DNA of 64,000 bases from the NCBI RefSeq assembly GCF_013385825.1, contig NZ_JACAPG010000018.1:1-64000 (forward strand). The letters are read 5' to 3'. Position numbers and translations under genes: made by a program. Shown here piece by piece: positions 1-10,699 of this stretch (position 1 is the first letter of the stretch; each line of letters opens with the position of its first letter). The notes under the pieces were generated by a model. That model had not been told where the DNA came from. It saw only the letters and a program-made list of their open reading frames with translations, and made no database searches. Origin of the DNA: Pseudomonas reactans (GTDB taxonomy: Bacteria; Pseudomonadota; Gammaproteobacteria; Pseudomonadales; Pseudomonadaceae).

Positions 1-14
1 GTCATCGTCAAGAT
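1..14 (+). rRNA. rrf: 5S ribosomal RNA, 3' end only (partial)
   Basis: The first bases read GTCATCGTCAAGAT, which matches the 3' terminal strand of Pseudomonas 5S rRNA (it pairs with a 5' TTGACGAT end). An intrinsic terminator follows at once, as expected at the end of an rrn operon. The rest of the operon lies left of the window. The exact 3' end is uncertain by a few bases. Confidence 0.7.
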
Positions 15-24
15 TAAATTCCAG

Positions 25-59
25 AACCCCATTTGCGAAAGCAGATGGGGTTTTGTTTT
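25..59 (+). terminator. Intrinsic terminator of the rrn operon
   Basis: A 12-bp stem AACCCCATTTGC / GCAGATGGGGTT (one wobble pair) with a GAAA tetraloop is followed by TTGTTTTG. It lies 10 nt after the 5S end. Confidence 0.85.
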
Positions 60-179
60 GGGCGGTCGAAAAGCACGAAGGGATTCATTTCGACGACCTT
101 TAGAGCTAAGGGGCTGCGTTTCTATGCAATGACCCTGCGCATGGCTATTATGCGTGCCTCATTGTGAGGCGATACCTGC

Positions 180-1139
180 ATGCTGACGTTGTTAAAACTT
201 CTGAAAGATGGCCGATTCCACTCGGGGGAAGCGCTTGGCGCCGCCTTGGGTGTCAGCCGCAGTGCTGTCTGGAAGCAACTCCAGCACCTGGAAGCAGAAC
301 TCAACCTGTCCATACATAAGGTTCGGGGCAAGGGGTATCAGTTGGCGTCGCCATTGGTGTTCTTGACTGCTGAAGATATTGCGTTGAATGCGCCCTCCTT
401 GGCGTGGCCCGTTCATATCTCTGACTCCATTGACTCCACGAACGCTGAAGCCTTGCGTCTTGTTGGTGCCGGATGCGCGGCGCCGTTCCTGGTGCTTGCG
501 GAACAGCAAACGGCCGGCCGGGGTAGGAGGGGGCGGAAGTGGGTAAGTCCATTTGCACAAAATGTGTATTACAGCCTCGTATTGCGCATCGAGTCGGGCC
601 TGCGGCAGTTGGAGGGGCTGAGCCTGGTTGTGGGCTTGGCGGTCATGCAGGCCTTGCGCGAGTCGGGTGTGCAGGGCGCAACTCTGAAGTGGCCAAACGA
701 CGTTCTGGTAGGGCAGAAGAAAATTGCCGGGATTTTGCTGGAGTTGGTAGGAGACCCTGCTGATATCTGCCACGTTGTCCTCGGAATAGGCATCAATGTG
801 AATATGCAAAGGGCTGACGAGGTGGATCAGCAATGGACTTCGGTGCAGTTGCAGACAGGCTCTCCGGTGAATCGCAATGCGCTGGTGGCGCAACTGGGGT
901 TGCAACTGCAAAGCTACCTTGAGCGGCACCGCAAGGGTGGTTTTGTCGCACTCAAAGATGAGTGGGAGCAGAATCACGCCTGGCAGGGGCGGCGGGTGTC
1001 CCTTATCGCGGGTGTCAGCCAAGTCGACGGCGTTGTGCTGGGCGTAGACCGCCAGGGTGCACTGCGCTTGAGCGTTGATGGTGTTGAGAAAATATACAGT
1101 GGTGGTGAGTTAAGCCTGAGGTTGCGTGATGATTCTTGA
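180..1139 (+). CDS. birA: Bifunctional biotin--[acetyl-CoA-carboxylase] ligase / biotin operon repressor
   Basis: BirA makes biotinoyl-AMP and transfers biotin to the BCCP subunit of acetyl-CoA carboxylase in the cytoplasm. This version also carries the DNA-binding repressor domain. Visible are an N-terminal winged helix-turn-helix (about residues 16-38, with GVSRSAVWKQL), the ligase loop GRGRRGRKW at 113-121 that holds the biotinoyl-AMP, and the KWPNDV motif near 180 followed by KKIAGILLELVG. The 319-aa length is normal for the bifunctional form. The stop overlaps the start of coaX, so the two are translationally coupled. The ATG at 180 is preceded by a GAGGCG Shine-Dalgarno-like stretch. 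Its position just after an rrn operon is the usual Pseudomonas arrangement. Confidence 0.95.
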   Translation: MLTLLKLLKDGRFHSGEALGAALGVSRSAVWKQLQHLEAELNLSIHKVRGKGYQLASPLVFLTAEDIALNAPSLAWPVHISDSIDSTNAEALRLVGAGCAAPFLVLAEQQTAGRGRRGRKWVSPFAQNVYYSLVLRIESGLRQLEGLSLVVGLAVMQALRESGVQGATLKWPNDVLVGQKKIAGILLELVGDPADICHVVLGIGINVNMQRADEVDQQWTSVQLQTGSPVNRNALVAQLGLQLQSYLERHRKGGFVALKDEWEQNHAWQGRRVSLIAGVSQVDGVVLGVDRQGALRLSVDGVEKIYSGGELSLRLRDDS

Positions 1140-1878
1140 GCTCGACTGTGGGAATAGCTTTATCAAATGGCGTGTGCTTGATGCCGATAGCGCGAATGCT
1201 TCTTCGGAGGGAGTTGTTGGTTCGGATCTGGCTTTGATCGAAAGCCTCGTGGCGCTTCCCGGATTGTTGCTGACGCGTTGCCGGCTGGTGAGCGTTCGTG
1301 CCCTGGAAGAAACAAGCAAGCTGGTTGCGGCCCTGCATGAGGCTTTCGGCGTTGCTGTCTCCTGTGCTGCTCCCGCGCGCGAGATGGCCGGAGTGCGTAA
1401 CGGCTACGAAGATTTTGAGCGCCTGGGTCTTGATCGTTGGCTCGCAATGCTGGGTGGATTCAAGCTGGCGCACGGCGCATGCCTGGTGCTTGACTTTGGC
1501 ACGGCAGCCACGGCGGATTTTATTGCGGCGGATGGCGAGCACCTTGGTGGTTTCATTTGTCCAGGTATGCCGCTCATGCGCAATCAGCTGCGAACTCATA
1601 CACGAAAGATACGTTACGACGATGCAGCGGCTGAAAGGGCGCTAGAGCGCCTCTCTCCAGGTCGTACGACCGTAGAAGCAGTGGAACGAGGTTGTACGCT
1701 TATGCTCAGAGGGTTTGTGCTGACTCAGTTGGAGTTGGCGCGAAGCTACTGGGGCGATGATTTCACGGTGTTTCTCACCGGAGGGGACGCCGATTTGGTG
1801 GCAGGTGCAGTGCCGCAAGCCCGACTCGTTCCGGATCTGGTTTTTGTCGGTTTGGCGATGGCTTGTCCTTTGTCCTGA
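1129..1878 (+). CDS. coaX: Type III pantothenate kinase
   Basis: CoaX phosphorylates pantothenate, the first step of coenzyme A synthesis; type III enzymes are acetate-kinase-fold proteins that are not inhibited by CoA. Motifs seen are the N-terminal DCGN (residues 6-9) phosphate-binding loop, DFGTAATADF, the pantothenate-binding segment GGFICPGMPLMRNQLRTHT, and a late GGDADL. I chose the ATG at 1129, which gives the MILELDCGN start known in Pseudomonas CoaX, over the in-frame GTG three bases earlier. It overlaps the end of birA by 11 nt and is followed after 7 nt by the SPOR-protein gene. The 249-aa length is typical. Confidence 0.93.
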   Translation: MILELDCGNSFIKWRVLDADSANASSEGVVGSDLALIESLVALPGLLLTRCRLVSVRALEETSKLVAALHEAFGVAVSCAAPAREMAGVRNGYEDFERLGLDRWLAMLGGFKLAHGACLVLDFGTAATADFIAADGEHLGGFICPGMPLMRNQLRTHTRKIRYDDAAAERALERLSPGRTTVEAVERGCTLMLRGFVLTQLELARSYWGDDFTVFLTGGDADLVAGAVPQARLVPDLVFVGLAMACPLS

Positions 1879-1885
1879 GGTGATT

Positions 1886-2332
1886 ATGCGTTGGTTTTTT
1901 TTGCTTTTACTTGTCCTCAACGCCTTCTACTACATATGGCATCAGCAAGAAGCGCCGTTGCGTGCCAAAGATGTTACGCCTCTGAGCCTTTATAAGGGTG
2001 GGCAGCAGGACATTCGCCTGCTCAGTGAGTCCTCTGATGCTGTGGTGCGCAGAGATCGTGCAAAGGCAGCAGAGGCGCAAAATACCTGTTTGTACATCGG
2101 TGGTTTTGCGGATCAGCGACAGGCTCAGTCGGTAGAGCAGCGGCTGACAAGCCTGGATATAAAGGCCAAGCTTCAATTGCTGAATACTGCTGAAGCTTCC
2201 GGCTATTGGCTGCGCGTAGCCCCTGAAAGCCGACGGCTGGCTGAGGATCTGCCTTTTGAAAACCTTGCTAAGGAATTCAATGAGTTAAAACATAAAATAA
2301 TGTTGTGCGAAGGCGTTGCATCTCTCGAATAG
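1886..2332 (+). CDS. SPOR-domain-like membrane protein
   Basis: A 148-aa protein with an N-terminal membrane anchor (residues 1-20, MRWFFLLLLVLNAFYYIW) and a C-terminal SPOR-like region (about 68-120) containing YIGGFADQRQAQSVEQRL and a later GYWLRVAP. SPOR domains bind denuded peptidoglycan glycans at the division site; that role here is inferred from the fold. The ATG at 1886 is preferred because it lies 7 nt after the coaX stop with a GAGGTGA ribosome-binding site, and because the anchor begins there. An upstream in-frame start at 1757 would overlap coaX heavily. It is the last gene of a birA-coaX-SPOR unit. Confidence 0.75.
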   Translation: MRWFFLLLLVLNAFYYIWHQQEAPLRAKDVTPLSLYKGGQQDIRLLSESSDAVVRRDRAKAAEAQNTCLYIGGFADQRQAQSVEQRLTSLDIKAKLQLLNTAEASGYWLRVAPESRRLAEDLPFENLAKEFNELKHKIMLCEGVASLE

Positions 2333-2351
2333 TTTGCATAGAATGGCGCCC

Positions 2352-2390
2352 GCTTCGCAGTGAAGACCTTTAAGGTCTACAGCGTGAAGC
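2352..2390 (+). other. Long hairpin between the SPOR gene and the tRNA promoter
   Basis: The core is a perfect AGACCTT-T-AAGGTCT palindrome (2364-2378). Outer arms GCTTCGC and GCGTGAAGC extend the stem with a small bulge. There is no U-tract, so it is not a standard terminator. It could end or stabilise the birA-coaX-SPOR transcript. Confidence 0.5.
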
Positions 2391-2434
2391 AAAGGTCAAT
2401 GCAGCTAACCTCATATTTTTAAATGAGAAAATGC

Positions 2435-2462
2435 TTGACAGAAGGTCGGCGTAATGTAAAAT
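2435..2462 (+). promoter_or_regulatory. Sigma70 promoter of the tRNA-Tyr-Gly-Thr operon
   Basis: TTGACA (2435-2440), a 16-nt spacer, and TAAAAT (2457-2462). The following GC-rich discriminator (GCCGGCTCGC) is typical of stable-RNA promoters under stringent control. The tRNA begins 13 nt after the -10 box. Confidence 0.8.
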
Positions 2463-2475
2463 GCCGGCTCGCTTA

Positions 2476-2560
<85 letters not shown>

Positions 2561-2584
2561 TTTTTAGCGTGAGCTGCAAGCTCC

Positions 2585-2658
<74 letters not shown>

Positions 2659-2684
2659 AGTTTGCAGGTTGTGCAAGGTGTTTT

Positions 2685-2760
2685 GCTCTTGTAGCTCAGT
2701 TGGTAGAGCACACCCTTGGTAAGGGTGAGGTCAGCGGTTCAAATCCGCTCAAGAGCTCCA
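2685..2760 (+). tRNA. tRNA-Thr (GGT)
   Basis: A 76-nt tRNA with acceptor GCTCTTG/CAAGAGC, anticodon loop TTGGTAA, T arm GCGGTTCAAATCCGC, and encoded CCA. In many gammaproteobacteria this tRNA is followed directly by tufB, but here a terminator follows. Confidence 0.97.
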
Positions 2761-2766
2761 TATAAC

Positions 2767-2798
2767 AAGGCAGATATGAAAATATCTGCCTTTGTTTT
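2767..2798 (+). terminator. Intrinsic terminator after tRNA-Thr
   Basis: A perfect 11-bp stem AAGGCAGATAT / ATATCTGCCTT with a GAAA loop is followed by TGTTTT. It ends the tRNA-Tyr-Gly-Thr transcript 6 nt after the last tRNA. Confidence 0.9.
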
Positions 2799-2872
2799 AA
2801 CAGCTGCCTCGGCTTGTTGGTGTTGTGTCTGGCTTTATCGCCAGGTGATTTCAAGTCTAGTGGGGTTGGTTG

Positions 2873-2901
2873 TTGTAAAGTCTTTTTCAGGCCTGCATAA
2901 T
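2873..2901 (+). promoter_or_regulatory. Sigma70 promoter for tRNA-Trp-secE-nusG
   Basis: TTGTAA (2873-2878), a 17-nt spacer, and CATAAT (2896-2901), 20 nt upstream of tRNA-Trp. It is the best promoter match in the 123 nt between the terminator and the tRNA. Confidence 0.55.
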
Positions 2902-2921
2902 GGTCGGCCTGATTTTGTTTT

Positions 2922-2997
2922 AGGTCAGTAGCTCAATTGGCAGAGCGACGGTCTCCAAAACCGTAGGTTGGGGGTTCGATTCCCTCCTGACCTGCCA
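2922..2997 (+). tRNA. tRNA-Trp (CCA)
   Basis: A 76-nt tRNA with acceptor AGGTCAG/CTGACCT, anticodon loop CTCCAAA, T arm GGGGGTTCGATTCCCTC, and encoded CCA. It is followed 45 nt later by secE, the usual trpT-secE-nusG arrangement. Confidence 0.97.
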
Positions 2998-3042
2998 GAT
3001 TCACGTGGTGTATCTGGCTTTCTTTTCACAGGATCTTCATAG

Positions 3043-3411
3043 ATGACTCCTAAGGCTGAAGCTCAAAGCTCTCGTTTCGATCTGGTCAAGTGGCTCGCTG
3101 TAGTCGCCTTGGTGGTCGTAGGCGTTGTTGGCAATCAGTACTATTCTGCTTCGCCGATCCTGTACCGCGTGCTCGCTTTGCTTGCCCTTGCTGTTGTAGC
3201 TGCCTTTGTAGGCCTGCAGACTGCTAAAGGCAAGTCTTTCGCGGTCCTGGTAAAGGAAGCTCGCACCGAAATTCGTAAAGTCGTTTGGCCGACTCGCCAA
3301 GAAACCACGCAGACCACGTTGATCGTTGTGGCTGTTGTTCTGGTTATGGCGTTGCTGTTGTGGGGGCTTGATTCCCTGCTCGGCTGGCTTGTTTCCTTGA
3401 TTGTTGGCTAA
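3043..3411 (+). CDS. secE: Preprotein translocase subunit SecE
   Basis: SecE is the clamp subunit of the inner-membrane SecYEG channel. The 122-aa protein has three predicted membrane helices (about 15-33, 45-63 and 92-115), the long three-helix form seen in E. coli. The conserved amphipathic hinge EIRKVVWPTRQE precedes the last helix. Its partner SecY is encoded further on at 28826. It sits between tRNA-Trp and nusG, with nusG starting 9 nt later, so the two are cotranscribed. Confidence 0.95.
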   Translation: MTPKAEAQSSRFDLVKWLAVVALVVVGVVGNQYYSASPILYRVLALLALAVVAAFVGLQTAKGKSFAVLVKEARTEIRKVVWPTRQETTQTTLIVVAVVLVMALLLWGLDSLLGWLVSLIVG

Positions 3412-3420
3412 GGGTGTCCC

Positions 3421-3954
3421 GTGGCTAAGCGTTGGTACGTTGTGCATGCTTACTCGGGTTACGAGAAGCATGTTATGCGCTCTTTGCTAGAGCGCGTAAA
3501 GCTGGCAGGCATGGAAGATGGCTTCGGCGAAATTCTGGTTCCCACTGAAGAAGTGGTTGAAATGCGGAATGGCCAGAAGCGTAAAAGTGAACGCAAGTTC
3601 TTCCCTGGCTACGTGCTGGTTCAGATGGACATGAATGAAGGTACTTGGCACTTGGTCAAGGATACCCCTCGTGTCATGGGTTTCATCGGCGGTACCGCTG
3701 ATAAGCCTGCTCCTATCACTGACAAAGAGGCGGAAGCGATTCTGCGTCGCGTTGCTGATGGTAGCGACAAACCCAAGCCGAAGACGTTGTTCGAGCCGGG
3801 TGAGGTTGTTCGTGTCACAGATGGTCCGTTTGCTGATTTCAACGGTACTGTCGAAGAAGTTAACTACGAAAAGAGCCGGATCCAAGTGGCGGTGCTCATT
3901 TTCGGTCGCTCTACTCCGGTAGAGCTAGAGTTCAGCCAGGTCGAGAAGGTCTAG
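3421..3954 (+). CDS. nusG: Transcription termination/antitermination protein NusG
   Basis: NusG binds the RNA polymerase clamp, suppresses pausing, and links polymerase to Rho or to ribosomal S10. The 177-aa protein has an NGN domain (1 to about 115, starting KRWYVVHAYSGYEKHV) and a C-terminal KOW domain (about 125-175, GEVVRVTDGPFADFNGTVEE). The start is GTG at 3421, placed 9 nt after the secE stop; the N-terminal MAKRWYVVHA is the family consensus. A terminator follows. Confidence 0.96.
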   Translation: MAKRWYVVHAYSGYEKHVMRSLLERVKLAGMEDGFGEILVPTEEVVEMRNGQKRKSERKFFPGYVLVQMDMNEGTWHLVKDTPRVMGFIGGTADKPAPITDKEAEAILRRVADGSDKPKPKTLFEPGEVVRVTDGPFADFNGTVEEVNYEKSRIQVAVLIFGRSTPVELEFSQVEKV

Positions 3955-3969
3955 CTGAGCAAGCATCCC

Positions 3970-3999
3970 AACCCCGCAGCCGTAGGCTGTGGGGTTTTG
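3970..3999 (+). terminator. Intrinsic terminator after nusG
   Basis: A 12-bp stem AACCCCGCAGCC / GGCTGTGGGGTT with a GTA loop is followed by TTGT. It separates secE-nusG from rplKA. I could not identify a convincing promoter in the remaining 70 nt before rplK, so readthrough or a distal promoter may matter. Confidence 0.8.
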
Positions 4000-4071
4000 T
4001 CGTCACTGGGATAAACGCGCAAGTAACCGGGGAGCCTTTCGAGGCGTTTGAACCCGTAATTGGAGTGCCTC

Positions 4072-4503
4072 ATGGCCAAGAAGATTACCGCTTACATCAA
4101 GCTGCAAGTGAAGGCCGCTCAGGCCAACCCTAGTCCACCTGTCGGTCCAGCTCTGGGTCAGCACGGCGTGAACATCATGGAATTCTGCAAGGCCTTCAAC
4201 GCCCGTACTCAGGGTCTTGAGCCAGGTCTGCCGACTCCAGTGATCATCACTGTATACAGCGACCGTAGCTTCACTTTCGAAACCAAGTCGACCCCGGCTT
4301 CGGTTCTGTTGAAGAAAGCTGCTGGTCTGACTAGCGGTTCCGCTCGTCCTAACACCGTTAAGGTTGGCACCGTAACTCGTGCTCAGCTGGAAGAAATCGC
4401 GAAAACCAAAAACGCGGATCTGACTGCAGCTGATATGGATGCAGCCGTGCGTACCATCGCCGGTTCTGCTCGTAGCATGGGCCTTAACGTGGAGGGTGTG
4501 TAA
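4072..4503 (+). CDS. rplK: 50S ribosomal protein L11
   Basis: L11 binds the GTPase-associated region of 23S rRNA with L10/L12 and is needed for RelA activation by uncharged tRNA. The 143-aa protein has the proline-rich N-terminal stretch NPSPPVGPALGQHGVN, contacted by thiopeptides in the family, and the C-terminal rRNA-binding domain with GSARSMGL near the end. The ATG at 4072 (MAKKITAYIKLQ) is chosen over an in-frame start four codons upstream because it matches the family start and follows a TGGAG site. Its stop codon overlaps the rplA start by one base. Confidence 0.95.
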   Translation: MAKKITAYIKLQVKAAQANPSPPVGPALGQHGVNIMEFCKAFNARTQGLEPGLPTPVIITVYSDRSFTFETKSTPASVLLKKAAGLTSGSARPNTVKVGTVTRAQLEEIAKTKNADLTAADMDAAVRTIAGSARSMGLNVEGV

Positions 4504-5198
4504 TGGCTAAGCTGACCAAGCGCCAAAAGGCTATCGCCGGCAAAATCGAAGCGGGCAAGTCCTACAACTTTGTAGACGCTGCTGCCCTGCTGACCGAGCT
4601 GTCGACTGTCAAGTTCAGCGAGTCCGTTGACGTTGCTGTAAACCTGGGTGTTGACCCACGTAAATCCGACCAGGTCGTTCGTAGCGCAACTGTGCTGCCA
4701 CACGGTACTGGCAAGACTGTACGTGTAGCTGTCTTCACTCAAGGCCCAGCAGCTGAAGCTGCTCTGGCCGCCGGCGCTGATCGCGTTGGCATGGACGACC
4801 TGGCTGCCGAAATGAAAGGCGGCGACCTGAACTATGACGTCGTTATTGCTTCCCCGGATGCAATGCGCGTTGTAGGTCAGTTGGGTCAGATCCTGGGTCC
4901 GCGTGGCCTGATGCCTAACCCTAAAGTCGGCACCGTAACTCCAGACGTAGCGACCGCGGTTAAAAACGCCAAAGCTGGTCAGGTTCGTTATCGCACCGAC
5001 AAAAACGGCATCATTCACACCTCCGTTGGCAAAGTCGGCTTTGATGCCGTCAAGCTGAAGGAAAACGTTGAAGCCCTGATCGCTGATCTGAAGCGTATCA
5101 AGCCAGCTTCCTCGAAAGGTATCTACGTCAAGCGCGTTACCCTGAGCACCACTATGGGCCCAGGTCTGGTCATCGACCAAGGCTCGCTGGACGTATAA
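4503..5198 (+). CDS. rplA: 50S ribosomal protein L1
   Basis: L1 forms the mobile stalk near the E site and in enterobacteria represses its own rplKA mRNA. The 231-aa length is standard. The protein shows the conserved KFSESVDVAVNLGVDPRKSD near the N-terminus and the GPRGLMPNPKVGTV signature in the middle. The start ATG shares its A with the rplK stop (TAATG), so translation is coupled. A 199-nt leader to rplJ follows. Confidence 0.96.
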   Translation: MAKLTKRQKAIAGKIEAGKSYNFVDAAALLTELSTVKFSESVDVAVNLGVDPRKSDQVVRSATVLPHGTGKTVRVAVFTQGPAAEAALAAGADRVGMDDLAAEMKGGDLNYDVVIASPDAMRVVGQLGQILGPRGLMPNPKVGTVTPDVATAVKNAKAGQVRYRTDKNGIIHTSVGKVGFDAVKLKENVEALIADLKRIKPASSKGIYVKRVTLSTTMGPGLVIDQGSLDV

Positions 5199-5206
5199 GA
5201 CACAAG

Positions 5207-5228
5207 TTGGCGCGAGAGATCGCGCCAA
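5207..5228 (+). other. Hairpin after rplA
   Basis: A perfect 8-bp GC-rich stem TTGGCGCG / CGCGCCAA with a 6-nt loop begins 8 nt after the rplA stop. No U-run follows, so it is more likely a processing or attenuation element than a full terminator. In E. coli this junction is transcribed through into rplJ. Confidence 0.5.
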
Positions 5229-5237
5229 TTGAAAAAA

Positions 5238-5397
5238 TTGGGGTCCCTGCCTGGCGGGGGCTATCCAAGACCGTAGGCGACGCAAGTCTTAAACCACAAG
5301 CCTACGCAGATGGTGCTCCCGGTTCCTTACCGAATCAGACACCAAAACGACATCCGGCTCCGGCCAGATGAAACGGTAACAAGCAGGAGTTAAACCC
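5238..5397 (+). promoter_or_regulatory. L10 leader: autoregulatory mRNA element of rplJL-rpoBC
   Basis: The leader contains the conserved strands GACCGTAGGCG (5269-5279) and CCTACGCAGATGGTG (5301-5315). They pair to form the kinked structure bound by the L10(L12)4 complex in the Rfam L10_leader family. Known role: excess L10-L12 binds here and represses rplJ translation. The boundaries are approximate; the 3' limit is set at the rplJ start. Confidence 0.8.
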
Positions 5398-5898
5398 GTG
5401 GCAATTAATCTCGAAGACAAGAAGGCCATCGTCGCTGAAGTCAACGAGGCTGCCAAAGCTGCTCTGTCCGCTGTCGTGGCTGATGCCCGTGGTGTGACAG
5501 TAGGCGCTATGACCGGACTCCGTAAAGAGGCTCGTGAAGCTGGCGTATACGTACGTGTTGTACGTAACACCCTGCTCAAGCGCGCTGTTGCTGACACTGA
5601 ATACAGTGTCCTCAACGACGTGTTCACCGGCCCGACCCTGATTGCGTTCTCCACCGACCATCCTGGCGCTGCTGCCCGTTTGTTCAAAGAGTTCGCCAAG
5701 GGTCAGGACAAGTTCGAGATCAAGGCAGCTGCGTTCGAGGGCAAGTTCCTCGCAGCTAACCAAATCGACGTACTGGCAACACTGCCGACCCGTAACGAAG
5801 CTATTTCGCAGCTGATGAGCGTGATTCAAGGCGCTACCAGCAAGCTGGCTCGTACTCTGGCCGCAGTTCGCGAGCAAAAAGAAGCTGCCGCAGCCTAA
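5398..5898 (+). CDS. rplJ: 50S ribosomal protein L10
   Basis: L10 anchors L7/L12 dimers to L11 and 23S rRNA, forming the ribosomal stalk, and represses its own mRNA through the leader just upstream. The 166-aa protein starts MAINLEDKKAIVAEVNEAAK and contains GVTVGAMTGLRKEAREAGVY and the RVVRNTLLKRA rRNA-binding segment. The C-terminal helix that carries L12 ends in AAVREQKEAAAA. The start is GTG at 5398 after an AGGAG site. rplL follows after 78 nt. Confidence 0.96.
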   Translation: MAINLEDKKAIVAEVNEAAKAALSAVVADARGVTVGAMTGLRKEAREAGVYVRVVRNTLLKRAVADTEYSVLNDVFTGPTLIAFSTDHPGAAARLFKEFAKGQDKFEIKAAAFEGKFLAANQIDVLATLPTRNEAISQLMSVIQGATSKLARTLAAVREQKEAAAA

Positions 5899-5976
5899 GG
5901 CTGAGCAACTTCTCTCGCGGTTTTTTGTTTATTTCGATGGCCGAGTAGGCCGTCCCCCAATTCAGGAAATACAGCA

Positions 5977-6342
5977 ATGTCTATCTCCCAAGACGATATC
6001 CTCAACGCCGTAGCTGAAATGTCGGTTCTGCAGGTTGTTGAGCTGATCAAAGCTTTCGAAGAAAAATTCGGCGTTTCCGCTGCCGCTGCTTCCGCTGGCC
6101 CAGCCGCTGTTGCTGCTGTTGCTGAAGAGCAAACCGAATTCAACGTCATGCTGCTGGAAGCTGGCGAGAAGAAAGTAAACGTGATCAAGGCAGTACGTGA
6201 ACTGACCGGTCTGGGCCTGAAAGAAGCCAAGGCTGTAGTTGACGGCGCTCCTGCCCAGGTTCTGGAAGCTGTTGCCAAAGACGCAGCTGAAAAAGCCAAA
6301 GCAGTACTGGAAGAAGCAGGCGCTAAAGTCGAGCTGAAGTAA
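5977..6342 (+). CDS. rplL: 50S ribosomal protein L7/L12
   Basis: L12 is the multicopy stalk protein that recruits translation factors such as the EF-G and EF-Tu encoded downstream. The 121-aa protein has the N-terminal dimerisation domain (1-34), an Ala-rich hinge (36-52) and a C-terminal factor-binding domain with KKVNVIKAVRELTGLGLKEA. A strong attenuator-like hairpin separates it from rpoB, which fits the higher need for L12 than for RNA polymerase. Confidence 0.97.
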   Translation: MSISQDDILNAVAEMSVLQVVELIKAFEEKFGVSAAAASAGPAAVAAVAEEQTEFNVMLLEAGEKKVNVIKAVRELTGLGLKEAKAVVDGAPAQVLEAVAKDAAEKAKAVLEEAGAKVELK

Positions 6343-6388
6343 GCATCGACCTTGCGTCTCCAGCCCAAGCGTTAAGCTGAAGGCTGAT

Positions 6389-6417
6389 GGCTGGTGGCTC
6401 TTGCCACCGGCCTTTTT
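6389..6417 (+). terminator. Attenuator/terminator between rplL and rpoB
   Basis: A stem GGCTGGTGGC / GCCACCGGCC with a TCTT loop is followed by five T residues, 47 nt after the rplL stop. No rpoB promoter is obvious in the following 144 nt. By analogy with E. coli it should terminate only a fraction of transcripts and lower rpoBC relative to rplJL. Confidence 0.8.
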
Positions 6418-6561
6418 CCGTTCTTGGCTGTCGACTCGGTCGCCGCCATTAACGCGCTGTAGCCACCCGATGCGGTGGTGCAAACCATGGGGTTTGCGAG
6501 ATTTTCTGGCTGCTCCCGTCGGGAGGGCCAAACAAGCAGGTGACCAAGCTGGGGAACGCTG

Positions 6562-10635
<4,074 letters not shown>

Positions 10636-10699
10636 CACGTGACGCGAATCGAGAGCGGGGCTGTTTAGCCCGCTCTCTGCTCCGCCAGGAGGAAAGGCC

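Noticed and set aside
121..179. birA promoter with TATTAT at 146-151
   Set aside because: No acceptable -35 box lies 15-19 nt upstream, so I do not report it as a promoter.
1757..1885. Upstream start for the SPOR-like protein inside coaX
   Set aside because: It would overlap coaX by over 100 nt, and the membrane anchor and ribosome-binding site both point to 1886.
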